Positions 62,694-64,000 of a DNA stretch of 64,000 nucleotides are shown here, in pieces. The notes under the pieces were generated by a model. That model made no database searches. It had not been told where the DNA came from and saw only the letters and a program-made list of their open reading frames with translations. The translations under genes and the position numbers were made by a program. Position 1 is the stretch's first letter; each line of letters starts with the position of its first letter. The DNA comes from Pseudoluteimonas sp047602125 (GTDB lineage: Bacteria > Pseudomonadota > Gammaproteobacteria > Xanthomonadales > Xanthomonadaceae). The DNA is taken from contig JASGIB010000001.1 of assembly GCA_047602125.1 (NCBI GenBank), positions 1,488,001 through 1,552,000 of the forward strand. Reading direction: 5' to 3'.

Positions 62694-63887
62694 ATGACTC
62701 TTTCGGCACTGCGGGTGTTGGTGGTGGAGGACCACGGCTTCCAGCGCCGGGTGGCGCTGCGCCTGCTCGCCGAATGCGGCATCGACGATGCGCTGGAAGC
62801 GTCCGATGGCGTGTCCGCGCTCGCGCTGCTGGAACGCCAGGCGCAGCCGCCGGACGTGGTCCTCGTCGACCTCGACATGCCCGGCATGGACGGCATCGAA
62901 TTCATCGGCCACGTCGCCCAGCGCCGGCTGGCGCGCGCGGTGGCGCTGGTCAGCGCGCTCGATCCGGCGCTGCTCAACACCGTGCAGACCATGGCCCGCG
63001 CCTACGGCCTGTTCGTGCTCGGCAGCGTGGAAAAACCGCTCACCGGCGACAAGCTGCAGGCGGTGCTGGCCAAGTACGAGGAGCGCCAGTCCGAGGCCGG
63101 GGAAGACGAGGCGATCGAAGTCAGCGGCGAGGACATGCGTGCCGCGCTCGCCGCGGGCGAACTGGAGCCGTGGTTCCAGCCGCAGGTCGAGTTCGGCAAC
63201 GGCAAGGCGATCGGCATCGAGGCGCTGGCGCGCTGGCGACGCGCCGATGGCCACGTGGTGCTGCCGCGGCATTTCGTCCCGGTGATCGAACGCCACGGCC
63301 TGGCCGAGGCGCTGACCGAGGCGATGCTGGTGCAGTCCTGCCAGTGGAAGCGCCGGTGGGACGAAGCCGGCCTGCGCCTGCGCCTGTCGGTGAACGTGTC
63401 GCCGGCGACGTTGCACGACCCGGCCGCCGCCGACCATTACCAGCGCCTGGTGCAGGAACTGGGCGTGGATCCTTCCGACGTGGTGCTGGAAATCACCGAA
63501 AGCCTGGTGATGGCCGACGCCGCGCGCGGGCTCGGCGTGCTCGCGCGATTGCGGCTGAAGGGCTTCGGCCTGTCCATCGACGACTTCGGCACCGGTTATT
63601 CCTCGCTGGCGCAGCTCTCGCAGGTGCCCTTCACCGAACTCAAGATCGACCAGGGCTTCGTCACCGATGCGCACGCGCAACCGCGCAAGCGCGCGGTGGT
63701 GGAAGCCAGCCTCGACCTGGCGCGCAAGCTGGGCCTGGAAACCGTCGCCGAGGGCGTGGAAACCACCGACGACTGGCAGATGCTCGCCACGCTCGGCTGC
63801 AACGCCGCGCAGGGCGTCCTTGTCTCGCCCGCGGTTCCGGGCGAGGAACTGGTCGCCACCATCGGCCGCTGGCGCCACCCCCACTGA
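62694..63887 (+). CDS. Response regulator with EAL (c-di-GMP phosphodiesterase) domain
   Basis: A 397-residue protein with a receiver domain (residues 1-125, phosphoacceptor D59 in VVLVDLDMPGMDG) and an EAL domain (about 148-390). Motifs needed for catalysis are present: EALARW, SVNVSP, EITES, DDFGTGYSSL, LKID, AEGVET and the final QG. It should therefore degrade c-di-GMP to pGpG when phosphorylated. CAGGAG lies before the ATG. The partner kinase may be the protein that starts 10 bases downstream. Confidence 0.92.
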   Translation: MTLSALRVLVVEDHGFQRRVALRLLAECGIDDALEASDGVSALALLERQAQPPDVVLVDLDMPGMDGIEFIGHVAQRRLARAVALVSALDPALLNTVQTMARAYGLFVLGSVEKPLTGDKLQAVLAKYEERQSEAGEDEAIEVSGEDMRAALAAGELEPWFQPQVEFGNGKAIGIEALARWRRADGHVVLPRHFVPVIERHGLAEALTEAMLVQSCQWKRRWDEAGLRLRLSVNVSPATLHDPAAADHYQRLVQELGVDPSDVVLEITESLVMADAARGLGVLARLRLKGFGLSIDDFGTGYSSLAQLSQVPFTELKIDQGFVTDAHAQPRKRAVVEASLDLARKLGLETVAEGVETTDDWQMLATLGCNAAQGVLVSPAVPGEELVATIGRWRHPH

Positions 63888-63897
63888 GGGCTTGGGC

Positions 63898-64000
63898 ATG
63901 GCCAGGCCGGCGCTCGGGATCCGCCACCAGCTCTGGGCCCTGTTCGGACTGTTCCTGTTGACCGGCGCCAGCGTGCTGGCGATCGACGAGATCGCGCAAC
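63898..64000 (+). CDS. Membrane protein N-terminus, probably a sensor (partial)
   Basis: Only the first 34 codons are in the window: MARPALGIRHQLWALFGLFLLTGASVLAIDEIAQ. It has a short basic head and one hydrophobic helix (about residues 11-30), the usual start of a membrane-bound sensor kinase or signalling protein. It follows the EAL regulator by 10 bases, which fits a kinase-regulator pair, but the rest is outside the window. Confidence 0.6.
   Translation, partial: MARPALGIRHQLWALFGLFLLTGASVLAIDEIAQ

Overview
The window is a 64 kb piece of a GC-rich gammaproteobacterial chromosome next to the replication origin. The order dnaA-dnaN-recF-gyrB, followed by a TonB/ExbB/ExbD locus and pdxJ, the recC-recB-recD order, and the style of the proteins (Rcp1-type response regulator, PA0069-type radical SAM protein, RlmI-like methyltransferase, mlaFEDCBA operon) suggest the Xanthomonadales/Lysobacterales (a Lysobacter/Luteimonas-like genus). 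The family assignment is inference from gene order and recognised proteins; no search was run. No prophage, insertion sequence, CRISPR array, rRNA or tRNA was seen.

Layout. 1-5.1 kb: end of dnaA, then dnaN, recF and gyrB, with three sites resembling ParB-binding parS sequences in and around recF. 5.1-11.4 kb: M48 lipoprotein protease, TPR protein, then tonB-exbB-exbD-exbD, a clear terminator, a third exbD, and pdxJ with a small membrane protein on the other strand. 11.4-16.5 kb: cardiolipin synthase-type phospholipase D protein, radical SAM protein, and a minus-strand cluster of four paralogous small secreted proteins with four conserved cysteines. This is the most distinctive unexplained locus. 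16.5-21.1 kb: SLC13/RCK permease, PAS histidine kinase with a CheY-like partner, and class I fructose bisphosphatase. 21.2-33.4 kb: mixed metabolism and maintenance (FG-GAP protein, NIPSNAP protein, WYL regulator, phenylalanine hydroxylase, endonuclease V-like glycosylase, rhomboid, RlmI-like methyltransferase, DUF5694, ICMT-like methyltransferase, DUF3052, an AT-richer orphan, RmuC).

33.4-37.6 kb is a complete mla operon (outer-membrane phospholipid transport) on the minus strand. 37.7-46.5 kb is recC-recB-recD (double-strand break repair) with overlapping starts and stops. 46.5-53 kb: CPBP protease, folE, DUF2239, an MFS efflux pump, and a minus-strand set of small secreted or inhibitor proteins, including an I78 protease inhibitor and a barnase-like membrane-tethered RNase directly coupled to a barstar. 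53-64 kb: L,D-transpeptidase-like lipoprotein, M61 peptidase, acyltransferase, GH43 glycosidase, a very large indolepyruvate ferredoxin oxidoreductase, an EAL response regulator, and the start of a further membrane protein cut by the window end.

Themes: origin functions and recombinational repair (RecF, RecBCD, RmuC, endonuclease V-like), envelope biogenesis (Mla, cardiolipin synthase, TonB, L,D-transpeptidase) and secreted lipoproteins. Several genes have a -10-like hexamer ending exactly 6-7 bases before the ATG, which suggests leaderless transcripts. Non-coding space is scarce: no gene-free stretch exceeds 300 bases. The largest are 47447-47733 (nothing recognised) and 111-340 (weak DnaA-box-like sites).
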